Notes: a model not told the origin generated them from the letters alone. DNA of 64,000 nt from Ectopseudomonas oleovorans (GCF_003052605.1 NZ_QASO01000042.1:56535-120534); one strand, 5' to 3'; counted from the stretch's first letter, positions 8,697 to 18,474 are shown. Numbers and translations are program-made.

Positions 8697-9319
8697 GCAT
8701 GCGAGCGGATCTGGACATCATCCAGGAATGGATCGCCCCGGGCAGCCGTGTGCTCGACCTGGGCTGCGGCGACGGCGAGTTGCTCGCTTGGCTGCGCGAC
8801 AACAAGCAGGTGGCCGGCTACGGCCTGGAAATCGACCCGGACAAGATCGCCCTGTGCATCGAGCGCGGCGTCAACGTCATCGAGCAGAACCTCGACCTGG
8901 GCCTGGGCAACTTCGCCAGCAACAGCTTCGACGTGGTGGTCATGACCCAGTCGCTGCAGGCGCTGCATTACCCGGACAAGGTGCTGGCCGAGATGCTGCG
9001 CGTCGGCAAGACCTGCATCATCACCTTCCCCAACTTCGGCCACTGGCGCTGCCGCTGGTACCTGACGACAAAAGGTCGCATGCCGGTGTCGGACTTCCTG
9101 CCCTACACCTGGTACAACACACCGAACATCCACTTCTGCACCTTCGAGGACTTCGAGCGCCTGTGCCATGCTCAGGGTGCCCGCGTGGAAGAACGTCTGG
9201 CGGTCGACCGTGACCACCGTCATGGCCTGGCAAGCCGCATCTGGCCCAATCTGCTGGGCGAAATCGGCATTTACCGCATCAGCGGCGCGGACCTCTCCGC
9301 CCACCGCGTGGCGGTCTGA
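8693..9319 (+). CDS. metW: Methionine biosynthesis protein MetW
   Basis: This 208-residue class I methyltransferase-fold protein has the SAM-site motif [10 protein letters not shown] near residue 20. It is required together with MetX for homoserine acylation in several proteobacteria; its own catalytic activity is unclear. The ATG at 8693 overlaps the metX stop (ATGA). An alternative ATG at 8699 gives [11 protein letters not shown], closer to the N-terminus of homologues. It is co-transcribed with metX and probably with the DUF4426 gene 14 bases downstream. Confidence 0.95.
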   Translation: MSMRADLDIIQEWIAPGSRVLDLGCGDGELLAWLRDNKQVAGYGLEIDPDKIALCIERGVNVIEQNLDLGLGNFASNSFDVVVMTQSLQALHYPDKVLAEMLRVGKTCIITFPNFGHWRCRWYLTTKGRMPVSDFLPYTWYNTPNIHFCTFEDFERLCHAQGARVEERLAVDRDHRHGLASRIWPNLLGEIGIYRISGADLSAHRVAV

Positions 9320-9333
9320 ACGAGGAGAACATC

Positions 9334-9750
9334 ATGCGTCGCATCATTCCCTTCCTGATCGCCCTGTGCCTGGCCCTGCCGGCCGCCGCCGAGCGCAAGC
9401 AGAGCTTCGGCGACCTCGACGTGCACTACAGCGTGTTCAATTCCAGCTTCATCCAGCCGGACATCGCCAGCGCCGCCGGCCTGGTACGCAGCAAGACCCA
9501 GGGCGTGGTCAATATCGCCGTACTCAAGGCCGGCAAGGCCAGCACCGCGCAGGTCAGCGGCCAGGTGAAGAACCTGCTGGGGCAGAGCAGCGCACTGACC
9601 TTCAGGCAGGTCACCGAGAGCGGCGCCATCTACTACCTGGCGCAGTTCCCCTTCTCCAGCCGAGAGATTCTCAGTTTCACCCTCGATGTGCGCCAGGGCG
9701 ACGACGCGCACCGCATCACCTTCAACCAGGAAATGTTCCCGGATGACTGA
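9334..9750 (+). CDS. Secreted DUF4426 domain protein
   Basis: The protein has 138 residues with a Sec signal peptide (MRRIIPFLIALCLALPAAA), so it should be periplasmic. The mature part is the DUF4426 beta-rich domain, with KQSFGDLDVHYSVFNSSF near the start. The function is unknown; the gene persistently follows metXW in Pseudomonas. A GAGGAG ribosome site precedes the ATG. Confidence 0.9.
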   Translation: MRRIIPFLIALCLALPAAAERKQSFGDLDVHYSVFNSSFIQPDIASAAGLVRSKTQGVVNIAVLKAGKASTAQVSGQVKNLLGQSSALTFRQVTESGAIYYLAQFPFSSREILSFTLDVRQGDDAHRITFNQEMFPDD

Positions 9751-9772
9751 TGCCGCAGGCGCTGCCGGCATC
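9749..9772 (+). terminator. Weak hairpin after the metXW-DUF4426 operon
   Basis: GATGCCG and CGGCATC enclose a 10-base loop, overlapping the stop codon region and followed by TTTGCG. It resembles an intrinsic terminator but the U-tract is short. Confidence 0.4.
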
Positions 9773-9777
9773 TTTGC

Positions 9778-9849
9778 GTAGGCGCCCCGCCCCAGGGCGA
9801 AGCTTTCAGGGCGCTGCCGTCCTGGTTCGCGGCGGGGCGCCGCTCCTAC
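9778..9849. repeat. REP-like inverted repeat upstream of rdgB
   Basis: GTAGGCGCCCCGCC and GGCGGGGCGCCGCTCCTAC form a long stem with an internal loop. It resembles the element at 37878-37947 (shared GGGCGAAGC and GCGGC..CGCTCCTAC parts), so they are one repeat family. Confidence 0.75.
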
Positions 9850-9890
9850 AGATTCTGTAATTCAACGTACAACTGACAGGCAATATCCGC

Positions 9891-10487
9891 ATGATCGACC
9901 TCAAGGAACTGGTACTGGCCAGCCATAACGCCGGCAAGCTCAAAGAGTTGCAGGCCATGCTCGGCGATGCAGTACGCGTGCGCTCGATCGGCGAGTTCTC
10001 CAGCGTCGAGCCGGAAGAGACCGGCCTGTCGTTCGTCGAGAACGCCATCCTCAAGGCACGCAACGCCGCGCGCATCTCCGGCCTGCCGGCGCTGGCCGAC
10101 GACTCCGGCCTGGCGGTGGACGCCCTCGGCGGCGCCCCCGGCATCTACTCGGCGCGCTATGCCGATGGCCAGGGCGACGCGGCGAACAATGCCAAGCTGC
10201 TCAACGCCCTCAAGGACGTGCCGGATGCCGAGCGCGGCGCGCAGTTCGTCTGCGCCCTGGCGCTGGTTCGACATGCCGACGATCCGCTGCCGATCCTCTG
10301 CGAAGGCCTGTGGCACGGCAGCATCCTGTACGAAGCCCGCGGCGAGCACGGCTTCGGCTACGACCCGCTGTTCTGGGTGCCGGAAACCCAGTGCTCCAGC
10401 GCCGAACTACCGGCCGAGCAGAAGAATCGCCTCAGCCACCGCGCCCGCGCCATGGCCCTGCTCAAGAAGCGCCTGGGGCTGGCATGA
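9891..10487 (+). CDS. rdgB: XTP/dITP diphosphatase (RdgB/HAM1 family)
   Basis: This enzyme hydrolyses non-canonical purine triphosphates (XTP, dITP) to monophosphates and pyrophosphate, keeping them out of DNA. The protein is 198 residues, full length. The HAM1 signature [11 protein letters not shown] is near the N-terminus, followed by [13 protein letters not shown] with the catalytic acidic residues and HGFGYDPLF. Its stop overlaps the hemW start (ATGA at 10484-10487). Confidence 0.97.
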   Translation: MIDLKELVLASHNAGKLKELQAMLGDAVRVRSIGEFSSVEPEETGLSFVENAILKARNAARISGLPALADDSGLAVDALGGAPGIYSARYADGQGDAANNAKLLNALKDVPDAERGAQFVCALALVRHADDPLPILCEGLWHGSILYEARGEHGFGYDPLFWVPETQCSSAELPAEQKNRLSHRARAMALLKKRLGLA

Positions 10488-11644
10488 GCGATTCCGCTGG
10501 CGGGAGTTTCCTGCTCCCGCCCCTGGCGCTCTATATCCACATCCCGTGGTGCGTGCGCAAATGCCCCTACTGCGACTTCAACTCCCACGCCGCCGGGCCC
10601 ACGCTGCCTGAAGAGGAATACGTCGACGCCCTGCTGGCCGATCTCGATGCCGACTTGCAGCACGTCCATGGCCGGCCACTGACTTCGATCTTCTTCGGTG
10701 GCGGCACGCCCAGCCTGTTCTCCGACCGCGCCCTGGGTCGTCTGCTGGAAGGCGTCGAGCGGCGCATCGCCTTTGCGCCAGACATAGAGATCACCCTGGA
10801 AGCCAACCCCGGCACCTTCGAGCAGGCCAAGTTCAAGGGCTACCGAAGCCTCGGCATCAACCGTCTGTCCATCGGCGTGCAGAGCTTCCAGGAAGCCAAA
10901 CTCAAGGCGCTGGGGCGCATCCACAATCGCGACGAGGCCATTCGCGCCGCCGACATGGCCCGCGCTGCCGGCTTCGACAATTTCAACCTCGACCTGATGC
11001 ACGGCCTGCCCGAGCAGAGCATCGAGGACGCCCTGTTCGACCTGCGCACCGCAATCAGCCAGGGCCCGACGCACCTGTCCTGGTACCAGCTGACCATGGA
11101 GCCGAACACGGTGTTCTGGAGCCAGCCGCCCGAGCTGCCCGAAGACGATCTGCTGTGGGACATCCAGGAAGCCGGCCAGGCGCTGCTCGCCGCCGAGGGC
11201 TACGCGCAGTACGAGGTGTCCGCCTACGCCCAGCCCGGCAAACAGGCGCGGCACAACCTCAACTACTGGACCTTCGGCGACTTTCTCGGCATCGGTGCTG
11301 GCGCCCACGCCAAGCTGAGCACCCCCGCAGGGCGCATCCAGCGCACCTGGAAAACCCGCCTGCCGAAGGACTACCTCGACCCGGCCAAGGCATTCCAGGC
11401 CGGCGAACGCCTGCTGGCAGCCGACGAGTTGCCCTTCGAATTTCTGATGAACGTGCTGCGCCTGACCGAAGGCTCGCCAGCCGAGCTGTTCAGCCAGCGC
11501 ACCGGCCTGCCGTTGCAGCAACTCGAACAGGCGCGCCGCGAAGCCGAACGCCAGGGCCTGCTGCAAGCCGATGAAACTCGACTGGTCGCCACGGCCAAGG
11601 GCCAGCTGTTTCTCAATGATCTGCTGCAGCAGTTCCTGGCCTAG
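10484..11644 (+). CDS. hemW: Radical SAM heme chaperone HemW
   Basis: HemW is a radical SAM protein of the coproporphyrinogen dehydrogenase-like group that binds heme and inserts it into respiratory enzymes. The protein is 386 residues from the ATG overlapping the rdgB stop. The cluster motif C-x3-C-x2-C is seen in [12 protein letters not shown] near residues 24-32; GGGTPSLF and the HemN C-terminal domain follow. The open frame extends upstream to 10310 but that part lies inside rdgB in another frame. The rdgB-hemW pairing is conserved. Confidence 0.96.
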   Translation: MSDSAGGSFLLPPLALYIHIPWCVRKCPYCDFNSHAAGPTLPEEEYVDALLADLDADLQHVHGRPLTSIFFGGGTPSLFSDRALGRLLEGVERRIAFAPDIEITLEANPGTFEQAKFKGYRSLGINRLSIGVQSFQEAKLKALGRIHNRDEAIRAADMARAAGFDNFNLDLMHGLPEQSIEDALFDLRTAISQGPTHLSWYQLTMEPNTVFWSQPPELPEDDLLWDIQEAGQALLAAEGYAQYEVSAYAQPGKQARHNLNYWTFGDFLGIGAGAHAKLSTPAGRIQRTWKTRLPKDYLDPAKAFQAGERLLAADELPFEFLMNVLRLTEGSPAELFSQRTGLPLQQLEQARREAERQGLLQADETRLVATAKGQLFLNDLLQQFLA

Positions 11645-11731
11645 TTCACCCACAGCGCGGCATGAATCCGGTAGGCTAACGCGCCATTCGCGCGGCCATC
11701 GCTCACGTCGCGCTGTACTGAAGGAGCCTGC

Positions 11732-12055
11732 ATGGATCTGCTACTGGACCTGATCGTCACCCTCTCGCGCTGGAGCCGCAGCCACCTCGGCGATATCTCC
11801 CTGGCCATCATGGCCACTTTGCTGGTGCTGTTCGGCCCAGCCATCAACGCCTGGGTTCAGCGCACCATCGGCAACCTCAATTTCGTTCTGCGTACTCTGC
11901 TGTTCGTGGTGTTCTGCGCGGTCGGCTATGGCCTGGCGATCGTCTTCCTCACGCCATGGCTGGCCAAGGGCCTGGCGCACTTCAACAACTACACCCTGGC
12001 GCCGGTGCTGATCCTGATCTTCGTGGTCATAGGCATATTGGCCGACCGCAATTAG
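11732..12055 (+). CDS. DUF3392 family membrane protein
   Basis: The product is a 107-residue integral membrane protein with three to four hydrophobic helices; the N-terminal region MDLLLDLIVTLSRWSRSHLG is followed by a long hydrophobic stretch. It belongs to DUF3392, a small gamma-proteobacterial family without known function. AGGAG precedes the ATG. A bidirectional terminator hairpin lies just downstream. Confidence 0.88.
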   Translation: MDLLLDLIVTLSRWSRSHLGDISLAIMATLLVLFGPAINAWVQRTIGNLNFVLRTLLFVVFCAVGYGLAIVFLTPWLAKGLAHFNNYTLAPVLILIFVVIGILADRN

Positions 12056-12070
12056 CCAGCCTGAAATGAA

Positions 12071-12093
12071 AAAGCCACCTCAAGGGTGGCTTT
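12071..12093. terminator. Bidirectional intrinsic terminator
   Basis: AAAGCCACC and GGTGGCTTT form a 9-bp stem with a 5-base loop, flanked by A- and T-rich ends. It lies between the convergent DUF3392 and DUF1329 genes and can serve both. Confidence 0.85.
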
Positions 12094-12100
12094 CTCAGAC

Positions 12101-13444
12101 TCAATTACCTTCGCGGCGCAGCGCCTGCGGGGTGAAGTCGCGCGGGCTCAGTCGGGCGTTGAAGTCGTACATCTTCTCGTTGTTATCCAGGCCGTCAGCG
12201 AAGTAGCGGCCACCCTTGAGGTCGTAAATGGTCTCCAGGGTCGAGCCGAACATCGGCACGTCGTAGTAGCTGATCGGGTGGGCTTCCTGCAGACCGATCA
12301 GGTTGCCGTTGCGGTCATACAGGTCGACGGCGAGGATCTGCCAGCTGTCCTCATCCAGATAGAAGCGGCGTTTGCCATAGGGATGGCTGAAGCCGGTACG
12401 CAGATCCGCCTCGACCACCCAGACGCGGTGCAGCTCGTAACGCAACAGCTCGGGGTTGATGTGCTTGGCCTGCAGGATATCGGCGTAGGGAATGCCGCGC
12501 TGGTGCACGGCATAGCTGTTGTAGGGCACCAGCATCTCGCGCTTGCCCAACAACTGCCACTCGTAGCGATCCGGCGCGCCATTGTAGGAATCCACCTGGT
12601 CGGCGGTGGCCATACCATTGGTGTCGGGCTGCAGGGTGTCGTAGGCAAGCATCGGCAGGCGGCGCACACGGCGCTCGCCACGGTTGAAACGCCAGGCCTT
12701 GCGAATCGCCAGCACCTGATCGAGGGTCTCCTGCACCACCAGCGCCGAGCCGGCCAGCTTGGCTGGAGCCACGACCTTGTACTTGTAATAGAACAGGGTG
12801 TTGTCCAGGTCCTGCGGGGCCACGCCGTCACGGCCGTAGACGAAGTAGATGTCGCGCTCGAGCTTGAGCAGGTTGTAACTACCGTTGCTGAGCACCGCCG
12901 CCTGATTGGTGGCCATGCTGATCTGGTCGCCGCGATACCGCATGACGTGGTTCCAGATCGCCTCCTGGCCGTTCGCCGGCAGCGGGAACGGCACGCCGGA
13001 AGCAGCCCCCTGAACGCCATTGCCACCGGCAATCAGCTCGGCATTGAGGGCGTTGAAGCGAGTAGCGTCGTAGATGCGTTGTGGTGCGGCCGCACTGCGC
13101 CGGGTCGGGAATACGCGCAGATAGAAACTGGGGTTCTGCTGCAGCAGGGTCTTGACGCCGACCGGCAGCTGTTGTTCGTACTGCGCCAGGTTCTGGCTGT
13201 CGACCCGGTACAGCAGTTTGTCGTCAGCATAGGGATCAGGATGATGCATGCCCGGCTGGTAATTGGCCGGCGGCGTGGCCAGGCCGCCCGTCCAGGCAGG
13301 GATGGTGCCACTGGCATTACCGGCACGCTCGCCGCCAAGTGGCGTCAGTTCCTGACCCAGGCGCGCGGCCTGGCTGGCATCGACCTTGGCCTGGGCCTGA
13401 AACGCCAGGGCAGTCAGCAGAAGAAGGGAAACCGATCTCAACAC
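12101..13444 (-). CDS. DUF1329 domain periplasmic protein
   Basis: The protein has 447 residues including a signal peptide (LRSVSLLLLTALAFQAQA then KVDASQAARLGQEL), and should be periplasmic or outer-membrane-associated. The start is a GTG at 13442-13444 preceded by GAGGAG; the frame is open 21 codons further but without a ribosome site. DUF1329 proteins share a LolB-like fold and are often linked to lipid or aromatic metabolism loci; the molecular role is unknown. A MITE-like element lies upstream. Confidence 0.88.
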   Translation of the reverse strand: MLRSVSLLLLTALAFQAQAKVDASQAARLGQELTPLGGERAGNASGTIPAWTGGLATPPANYQPGMHHPDPYADDKLLYRVDSQNLAQYEQQLPVGVKTLLQQNPSFYLRVFPTRRSAAAPQRIYDATRFNALNAELIAGGNGVQGAASGVPFPLPANGQEAIWNHVMRYRGDQISMATNQAAVLSNGSYNLLKLERDIYFVYGRDGVAPQDLDNTLFYYKYKVVAPAKLAGSALVVQETLDQVLAIRKAWRFNRGERRVRRLPMLAYDTLQPDTNGMATADQVDSYNGAPDRYEWQLLGKREMLVPYNSYAVHQRGIPYADILQAKHINPELLRYELHRVWVVEADLRTGFSHPYGKRRFYLDEDSWQILAVDLYDRNGNLIGLQEAHPISYYDVPMFGSTLETIYDLKGGRYFADGLDNNEKMYDFNARLSPRDFTPQALRREGN

Positions 13445-13530
13445 AATGCTCTCCTCGCGGCGCCATGACAGCGGCGCCGCTATTGTCTGCACGCCTTGCA
13501 GGCGCACTTATCGTTGTTGTGTTCTGAGAG

Positions 13531-13663
13531 CCTGCTCACGGTCTCGCGAGCTAGAGCGATACAAGGCAAAAACAAGCGAGGAAGCGGAATGTACTTTTGT
13601 ACATGAGCATTCCGAGCTTGTTTTTAACGCAGTAGCGCCGACGCGCAGCAGATCGTGAGCAGG
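13531..13663. mobile_element. MITE-like element (terminal inverted repeats, no coding capacity)
   Basis: Ten-base terminal inverted repeats CCTGCTCACG and CGTGAGCAGG bound a 133-base element. Its centre carries the palindrome GTACTTTTGTAC with arms GGAATGTAC and GAGCATTCC, then GAGCTTGTTTTTAACGCAG. TTCTGAG occurs on both sides (13522-13528 and 13664-13670), a possible target duplication. The region 13445-13754 otherwise holds no gene. The right half resembles the element at 33307-33539. Confidence 0.7.
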
Positions 13664-13754
13664 TTCTGAGGTGAGGCGCCGTCCTGGCCGTCGGTTTATC
13701 CCGATCTAATCGTGCATCCTGCCGGTTCTAATCAAACGCGTGTCGTCGGGTGAA

Positions 13755-14471
13755 TCATGCCTGACGCTGAAACTTCAGATCCCACACACCATGGCCGAGG
13801 CGCTCGCCACGACGTTCGAACTTGGTCACCGGACGCTCCTCGGGACGCGGCACGTAGGTGCCATCGGCCGCCAGGTTGCGATAGCCCGGCGCTGCATTCA
13901 TCACTTCGAGCATGTGCTCGGCGTAGTTCTCCCAATCGGTAGCCATGTGCAGCACACCACCGATCTTCAACTTGCTGCGCACCAGCTCGGCAAAAGCCGG
14001 CTGGACGATGCGGCGCTTGTGGTGGCGCGACTTGTGCCAGGGGTCGGGGAAGAACAGCAGCACGCGATCGAGGCTGGCGTCGGCCACGCAGTCACGCAGC
14101 ACCTCCAGCGCATCGCAGCTGTAGACCCGCAGGTTGCTGAGGCCCTGCGTCATCGCACCGTTGAGCAGCGCACCCACGCCAGGCTTGTGTACCTCGACAC
14201 CGATGAAATCCTGTTCAGGCGCAGCAGCAGCCATCTCCAGGGTGGAGTGGCCCATACCGAAGCCGATCTCGAAGGTGCGCGGCGCACTGCGACCGAACAC
14301 TTGGTCGAAGTCGCGCAGACCATCTTCCAGCTCCAGGCCGAACAACGGCCAGCCCTTGTCGATGCCGCGCTGCTGGCCCTCGGTCATGCGCCCGGCACGC
14401 ATCACGAAGCTCTTGATGGTACGGCGCTGGCGACCGTCTTCGGTCAGTTCGGGCTGTTGGGTATCGGTCAT
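13755..14471 (-). CDS. trmB: tRNA (guanine-N7-)-methyltransferase TrmB
   Basis: TrmB makes m7G46 in the variable loop of tRNAs using SAM. The protein is 238 residues. The SAM motif is [15 protein letters not shown], and the C-terminal family motif is [17 protein letters not shown]. It is the last gene of a probable thiS-thiG-trmB transcript, 67 bases after thiG. Confidence 0.97.
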   Translation of the reverse strand: MTDTQQPELTEDGRQRRTIKSFVMRAGRMTEGQQRGIDKGWPLFGLELEDGLRDFDQVFGRSAPRTFEIGFGMGHSTLEMAAAAPEQDFIGVEVHKPGVGALLNGAMTQGLSNLRVYSCDALEVLRDCVADASLDRVLLFFPDPWHKSRHHKRRIVQPAFAELVRSKLKIGGVLHMATDWENYAEHMLEVMNAAPGYRNLAADGTYVPRPEERPVTKFERRGERLGHGVWDLKFQRQA

Positions 14472-14538
14472 GCTGGACTCTTGTAGATTGCGTTACGACT
14501 GGCGCGCCGGCGGGCCGGCACGCAGCCAATCGTCATCC

Positions 14539-15333
14539 TTAGTTGATCAGGCCAGTCAGCGGCGACGACGCACTGGCATAGAGTTTCTTCGGCATGCGAC
14601 CGGCCAGGTAGGCCAGGCGGCCAGCCTCGACGGCATACTGCATGGCGCGCGCCATCAGCACCGGATTCTGCGCATCGGCGATGGCGCTGTTCATCAGCAC
14701 GGCCTCGCAGCCCAGCTCCATGGCGATGGTAGCGTCGGAGGCAGTGCCAACGCCGGCGTCGACCAGCACCGGCACCTTCGATTCCTCGAGGATGATGCGC
14801 AGGTTGTACGGGTTGCAGATCCCCAGGCCCGAGCCGATCAGGCCGGCCAGCGGCATCACCGCGATGCAGCCGATCTCGGCCAGCTGACGCGCGATGATCG
14901 GATCGTCGCTGGTGTACACCATGACGTCGAAGCCATCCTTGACCAGCACTTCGGCGGCCTTGATGGTCTCGATGACGTTGGGGAACAGGGTTTTCTGGTC
15001 GGCCAGCACTTCCAGCTTGACCAGGTTGTGGCCATCGAGCAGCTCACGCGCCAGGCGGCAGGTGCGCACGGCCTCGACAGCGTCGTAGCAGCCGGCGGTA
15101 TTGGGCAGGATGGTGTACTGGTCCGGGCTGATCACGTCGAGCAGGTTCGGCTCACCGGGGTTTTGGCCGATATTGGTGCGGCGCACCGCCACGGTGACGA
15201 TCTCGGCGCCGGAGGCGGCGATGGCGTCACGGGTCTCGTCCATATCCTTGTACTTGCCGGTACCGACCAGTAGGCGCGACTGGAACGTACGACCGGCCAG
15301 GGTGAAGGGCTTGTCGCTGCGAACTTGGCTCAT
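14539..15333 (-). CDS. thiG: Thiazole synthase ThiG
   Basis: ThiG condenses deoxyxylulose 5-phosphate, dehydroglycine and ThiS-thiocarboxylate to the thiazole phosphate of thiamine. It is a TIM barrel of 264 residues. The Schiff-base lysine lies in LVKLEVLAD, and the phosphate-binding [11 protein letters not shown] is near the C-terminus. It follows thiS by 18 bases. No thiH/thiF is in the window; as in other pseudomonads they are unlinked. Confidence 0.97.
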   Translation of the reverse strand: MSQVRSDKPFTLAGRTFQSRLLVGTGKYKDMDETRDAIAASGAEIVTVAVRRTNIGQNPGEPNLLDVISPDQYTILPNTAGCYDAVEAVRTCRLARELLDGHNLVKLEVLADQKTLFPNVIETIKAAEVLVKDGFDVMVYTSDDPIIARQLAEIGCIAVMPLAGLIGSGLGICNPYNLRIILEESKVPVLVDAGVGTASDATIAMELGCEAVLMNSAIADAQNPVLMARAMQYAVEAGRLAYLAGRMPKKLYASASSPLTGLIN

Positions 15334-15351
15334 GGAATACTCCTCGTGAGG

Positions 15352-15552
15352 TCAACCGCCGCCGATGGCGTGCACCACTTCCACCTGATCGCCCTCGGCG
15401 AGCTGGGTGCTGTTGTGCTGGCTGCGTGGAACGATGTCCTGATTGAGTTCGACCGCCACACGGCGCCCGGTCAGGTCGAGGCGAACCAACAGGTCGGCGA
15501 CGCTCTGGTTATCCGGCAGTTCGAAGGGTTCACCATTCAACTGGATACGCAT
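15352..15552 (-). CDS. thiS: Sulfur carrier protein ThiS
   Basis: ThiS is a 66-residue ubiquitin-like sulfur carrier, which is adenylated and thiocarboxylated at its C-terminal glycine to supply sulfur for thiazole synthesis. The required C-terminal Gly-Gly is present (HAIGGG). The order thiS-thiG is the usual one. Confidence 0.95.
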   Translation of the reverse strand: MRIQLNGEPFELPDNQSVADLLVRLDLTGRRVAVELNQDIVPRSQHNSTQLAEGDQVEVVHAIGGG

Positions 15553-15585
15553 GACGACTCGGTCACAACTGGAAAGAGGGCCGGC

Positions 15586-15614
15586 ATTCTAGCCCGTTAA
15601 CTGGCCACGACCAA
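15586..15614 (-). promoter_or_regulatory. Putative sigma70 promoter of thiSG-trmB
   Basis: On the minus strand TTGGTC, a 17-base spacer and TAGAAT lie 34 bases upstream of thiS. No TPP riboswitch (THI box) can be recognised in the leader. Confidence 0.5.
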
Positions 15615-15654
15615 GGCTAAAAGGCGCCATTCGTCCTCATTTCTGACGCCAGGG

Positions 15655-16026
15655 TCAGGTCAGCTTCCAGGCGCTCAGGCCCAGGCACAGCCAGCCAACG
15701 AGGAAGGCGACGCCACCGAAAGGCGTGATCATGCCGAGCTTGCCGACACCGCTGAGGGTCAGCAGATAGAGGCTGCCGGAAAACAGCAGGATACCCAGCG
15801 CGAAGGCGCCGCCAGCCAGATTCACCAGCCGTCCGGGTGCATGCATCGCCAGCAGGCCGACGCCGAACAGGGCCAGCGCGTGGATCAGCTGATAGTGTGT
15901 GCCAGTCTGGAACACCGCCAGGTATTCGGCGCTTAGCCTGTGCTTAAGGCCATGGGCCGCAAAGGCGCCCAGAGCCACCCCGGTAAAGCCGGCGAAAGCG
16001 GATAACAGCAGCCAGAAACGAGCCAT
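15655..16026 (-). CDS. DUF423 family membrane protein
   Basis: This 123-residue inner-membrane protein has about four helices and the family motif GAFAAHGLKHRL near residues 20-32. Its function is unknown (YgdD/YwdK-like). It lies between thiS (same strand, about 100 bases) and the divergent mtgA gene. Confidence 0.92.
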   Translation of the reverse strand: MARFWLLLSAFAGFTGVALGAFAAHGLKHRLSAEYLAVFQTGTHYQLIHALALFGVGLLAMHAPGRLVNLAGGAFALGILLFSGSLYLLTLSGVGKLGMITPFGGVAFLVGWLCLGLSAWKLT

Positions 16027-16174
16027 GGAACCTCCAGGTGAGATCGACGTGCACGCAGTTTAACCATTGAGCCTGGGGTCGAAATGGTTGTTATTGTCAC
16101 ACCTGCGCGCAATCGTGCGGCCGCTCGGGAATTTCCCCAGTGATTTTTTGTTTTAATAGCGCCACATCCGATCA

Positions 16175-16915
16175 ATGCGAGACCCCATGCTCCGAGCCCT
16201 GACCCGCCGCCTGCTGAAACTGCTGCTCTGGCTGATGTTGGCCAGTGCGCTGCTGGTGCTCGTACTGCGCTGGGTACCGCCGCCCGGCACGGCCTTGATG
16301 ATCGAGCGCAAGATCGAATCCTGGGGCAGCGCACAGCCCATCGAGCTGAAGCGCCAGTGGCGCCCCTGGAAAGAACTCCCGGATCACCTGAAGATGGCGG
16401 TGATCGCCGCTGAAGACCAGAAATTCGCCGAACACTGGGGGTTCGATGTCGGCGCGATTCAGGCGGCGCTGGCGCATAACCAGAGCGGCGGCTCACTAAG
16501 AGGCGCCAGCACCCTCAGCCAGCAGGTGGCGAAGAACCTGTTTCTCTGGTCCGGACGCAGTTGGCTGCGCAAAGGGCTGGAAGCCTGGTTCACCGCACTG
16601 ATCGAAGTGCTCTGGTCGAAAGAACGCATCCTTGAGGTGTACCTCAATAGCGTCGAGTGGGGCGATGGCATCTTTGGCGCCGAAGCCGCGGCACAACACC
16701 ATTTCGGTGTCGGCGCGCCTTATCTCAATCGCCAGCAGGCCAGCCAGCTGGCAGCGGTGCTACCTAACCCGCTGCGTTGGAGCGCAGGCCGACCGGACGC
16801 CTACGTCAATCGCCGCGCAGCCTGGATTCGCCAGCAAATGAATCAGTTGGGGGGCAGCCACTACCTCAATCAACTCAAGCCGCAGCGCCCCGATTGGTGG
16901 CCGCGCTGGCTGTAA
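16175..16915 (+). CDS. mtgA: Monofunctional biosynthetic peptidoglycan transglycosylase
   Basis: MtgA polymerises lipid II into glycan strands at the outer face of the inner membrane. It is a GT51 enzyme of 246 residues with one N-terminal transmembrane helix (about 10-35). Motifs are AAEDQKFAEHWGFD with the catalytic glutamate, and GASTLSQQVAKNLFLW. No transpeptidase domain follows, hence monofunctional. A second in-frame ATG at 16187 is an equally possible start; neither has a strong ribosome site. Confidence 0.95.
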   Translation: MRDPMLRALTRRLLKLLLWLMLASALLVLVLRWVPPPGTALMIERKIESWGSAQPIELKRQWRPWKELPDHLKMAVIAAEDQKFAEHWGFDVGAIQAALAHNQSGGSLRGASTLSQQVAKNLFLWSGRSWLRKGLEAWFTALIEVLWSKERILEVYLNSVEWGDGIFGAEAAAQHHFGVGAPYLNRQQASQLAAVLPNPLRWSAGRPDAYVNRRAAWIRQQMNQLGGSHYLNQLKPQRPDWWPRWL

Positions 16916-16916
16916 G

Positions 16917-17528
16917 CTAGCGGGTAGCGCGAAAAGCCTTGCGCGGGACGGCGTGCAACAGCTCGACCTCGTCGCCCTGCAGATGCACGGTCAGCCCCCA
17001 TTGTGGATAGACCCAGGCCTGGCCTTCGGCCAGCTCCAACGTCAAGCGTGGCTGCCCGAGACTGGCAGCCAGGCGGTCGCTGGCCAGCGCTTGCGGGGCA
17101 CTCAGATTGAGGCTGGCGATGGAAAAACCAGCCATCTGATCGACCAGTGATTGACCAAGGGCCAACTCGGCATCACCGGCCTGAAGGCCCTGCGCCGCCA
17201 TCAGACTGTTGCGCTGCTCAAGGCTTAACCTAACCTCCGCCTCGAGCAACCAGTCGCCCTCTTCCCCGTCGAGCGACGCACGATAGAAAAGCCGTGCGCC
17301 GTCCAGGCGCGGCGCCAGCCACAGCTCGCCTGGCGCTGACGCCTGCACCTCACGCAGCATCAACTCGTCTTCGGCCAGCGGCTGCAACAGCACATCACGC
17401 CACTGCTGCAGATTGGCCACCGGCTCAACCTCGGTACTGCGCATCAGCCAGGCACCCCAGGCGAAGAACAGCGCGGCGACGAGCGCGAATATCAGCCAGT
17501 GCTGCGCTTTCAGTGGGGCTTTGTTCAA
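16917..17528 (-). CDS. Hypothetical protein with N-terminal membrane anchor
   Basis: The protein has 203 residues with one N-terminal transmembrane segment (about residues 11-30, LIFALVAALFFAWGAWL) and a soluble, probably periplasmic remainder. I recognise no domain. The gene occupies the PA0377 position between mtgA (convergent, 1 base away) and rpoH in Pseudomonas. A terminator between rpoH and this gene suggests separate expression. Confidence 0.8.
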   Translation of the reverse strand: MNKAPLKAQHWLIFALVAALFFAWGAWLMRSTEVEPVANLQQWRDVLLQPLAEDELMLREVQASAPGELWLAPRLDGARLFYRASLDGEEGDWLLEAEVRLSLEQRNSLMAAQGLQAGDAELALGQSLVDQMAGFSIASLNLSAPQALASDRLAASLGQPRLTLELAEGQAWVYPQWGLTVHLQGDEVELLHAVPRKAFRATR

Positions 17529-17548
17529 GGCAATCGCTCCAGACAGAA

Positions 17549-17574
17549 AAAAGCCGCACCAGGGTGCGGCTTTT
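17549..17574 (-). terminator. rpoH intrinsic terminator
   Basis: AAAAGCCGCAC and GTGCGGCTTTT form an 11-bp stem with a 4-base loop, 17 bases after the rpoH stop; the T-run follows on the minus strand. Confidence 0.85.
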
Positions 17575-17590
17575 CGGGGTAACGGCAGAC

Positions 17591-18445
17591 TCAGGCGGCG
17601 ATATAGCCTTTGAGCTTGTTCATCGCGTTCTTTTCAAGCTGACGAATACGCTCGGCCGACACATTGTACTTGGCGGCTAGGTCATGCAGCGTCGCCTTCT
17701 CCTCGGCCAGCCAGCGCTGGTAGAGGATGTCGCGGCTGCGCTCGTCCAGGCTTTCCAGCGCTTCGTGCAGGTTGCTGCTGGAACTGTCGCTCCAATCGGC
17801 ATCCTCGAGCTGACGAGCCGGGTCGTAACGATGGTCTTCCAGATAATGCGCGGGTGACTGGAAGGCACTGTCATCGTCGGCATCGGCAGCCGGGTCGAAG
17901 GCCATGTCCTGGCCGGTCAGGCGACTTTCCATCTCGCGCACTTCGTGCAGCTCGACGCCCAGGCTTGCGGCCACGGCGGTCACTTCATCGTTGTTCAGCC
18001 AGGCCAGACGCTTCTTCTGGCTGCGCAGGTTGAAGAACAGTTTGCGCTGGGCCTTGGTGGTGGCCACTTTGACGATGCGCCAGTTCTTCAGGATGAACTC
18101 GTGGATCTCGGCACGGATCCAGTGCACGGCGAAGGACACCAGACGCACGCCCATTTCCGGATTGAAGCGCTTGACCGCCTTCATCAGGCCGACATTGCCT
18201 TCCTGGATCAGGTCGGCCTGGGCCAGACCATAGCCGGAGTAGCTGCGCGCGATATGCACCACGAAACGCAGGTGGGCCAACACCATCTGGCGGGCGGCCT
18301 CGAGATCCTGCTGGTAAAAGAGATTTTCGGCCAGTTCACGCTCCTGCTCAGGCGTCAGCAGCGGAATGCTGTTGACCGCATGCACGTACGCTTCCAGGTT
18401 GGCGCCTGGAACCAGAGCATGGACAGATTGCAAGGAAGTGGACAT
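17591..18445 (-). CDS. rpoH: RNA polymerase heat-shock sigma factor RpoH (sigma32)
   Basis: RpoH directs RNA polymerase to heat-shock promoters. The protein is 284 residues, the normal size, from the ATG at 18443-18445, preceded by GGAGGATTCGA. Region 2 includes [19 protein letters not shown], the RpoH-box is [14 protein letters not shown], and region 4.2 is at the C-terminus. The open frame extends 33 codons upstream through the leader without a ribosome site. A sigma70-like promoter and a perfect DnaA box precede it. Confidence 0.98.
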   Translation of the reverse strand: MSTSLQSVHALVPGANLEAYVHAVNSIPLLTPEQERELAENLFYQQDLEAARQMVLAHLRFVVHIARSYSGYGLAQADLIQEGNVGLMKAVKRFNPEMGVRLVSFAVHWIRAEIHEFILKNWRIVKVATTKAQRKLFFNLRSQKKRLAWLNNDEVTAVAASLGVELHEVREMESRLTGQDMAFDPAADADDDSAFQSPAHYLEDHRYDPARQLEDADWSDSSSSNLHEALESLDERSRDILYQRWLAEEKATLHDLAAKYNVSAERIRQLEKNAMNKLKGYIAA

Positions 18446-18474
18446 TCGAATCCTCCGATTCACGAAACTCGTGC

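Noticed and set aside
12086..13468. 460-codon open frame on the plus strand opposite the DUF1329 gene
   Set aside because: Its residue pattern is low-information (Val/Ala/Gln/His-rich), typical of an antisense frame in high-GC DNA; the minus-strand frame has a signal peptide, ribosome site and family match.
15553..15654. TPP riboswitch upstream of thiSG
   Set aside because: The leader is too short after the predicted promoter and lacks the conserved CTGAGA core.
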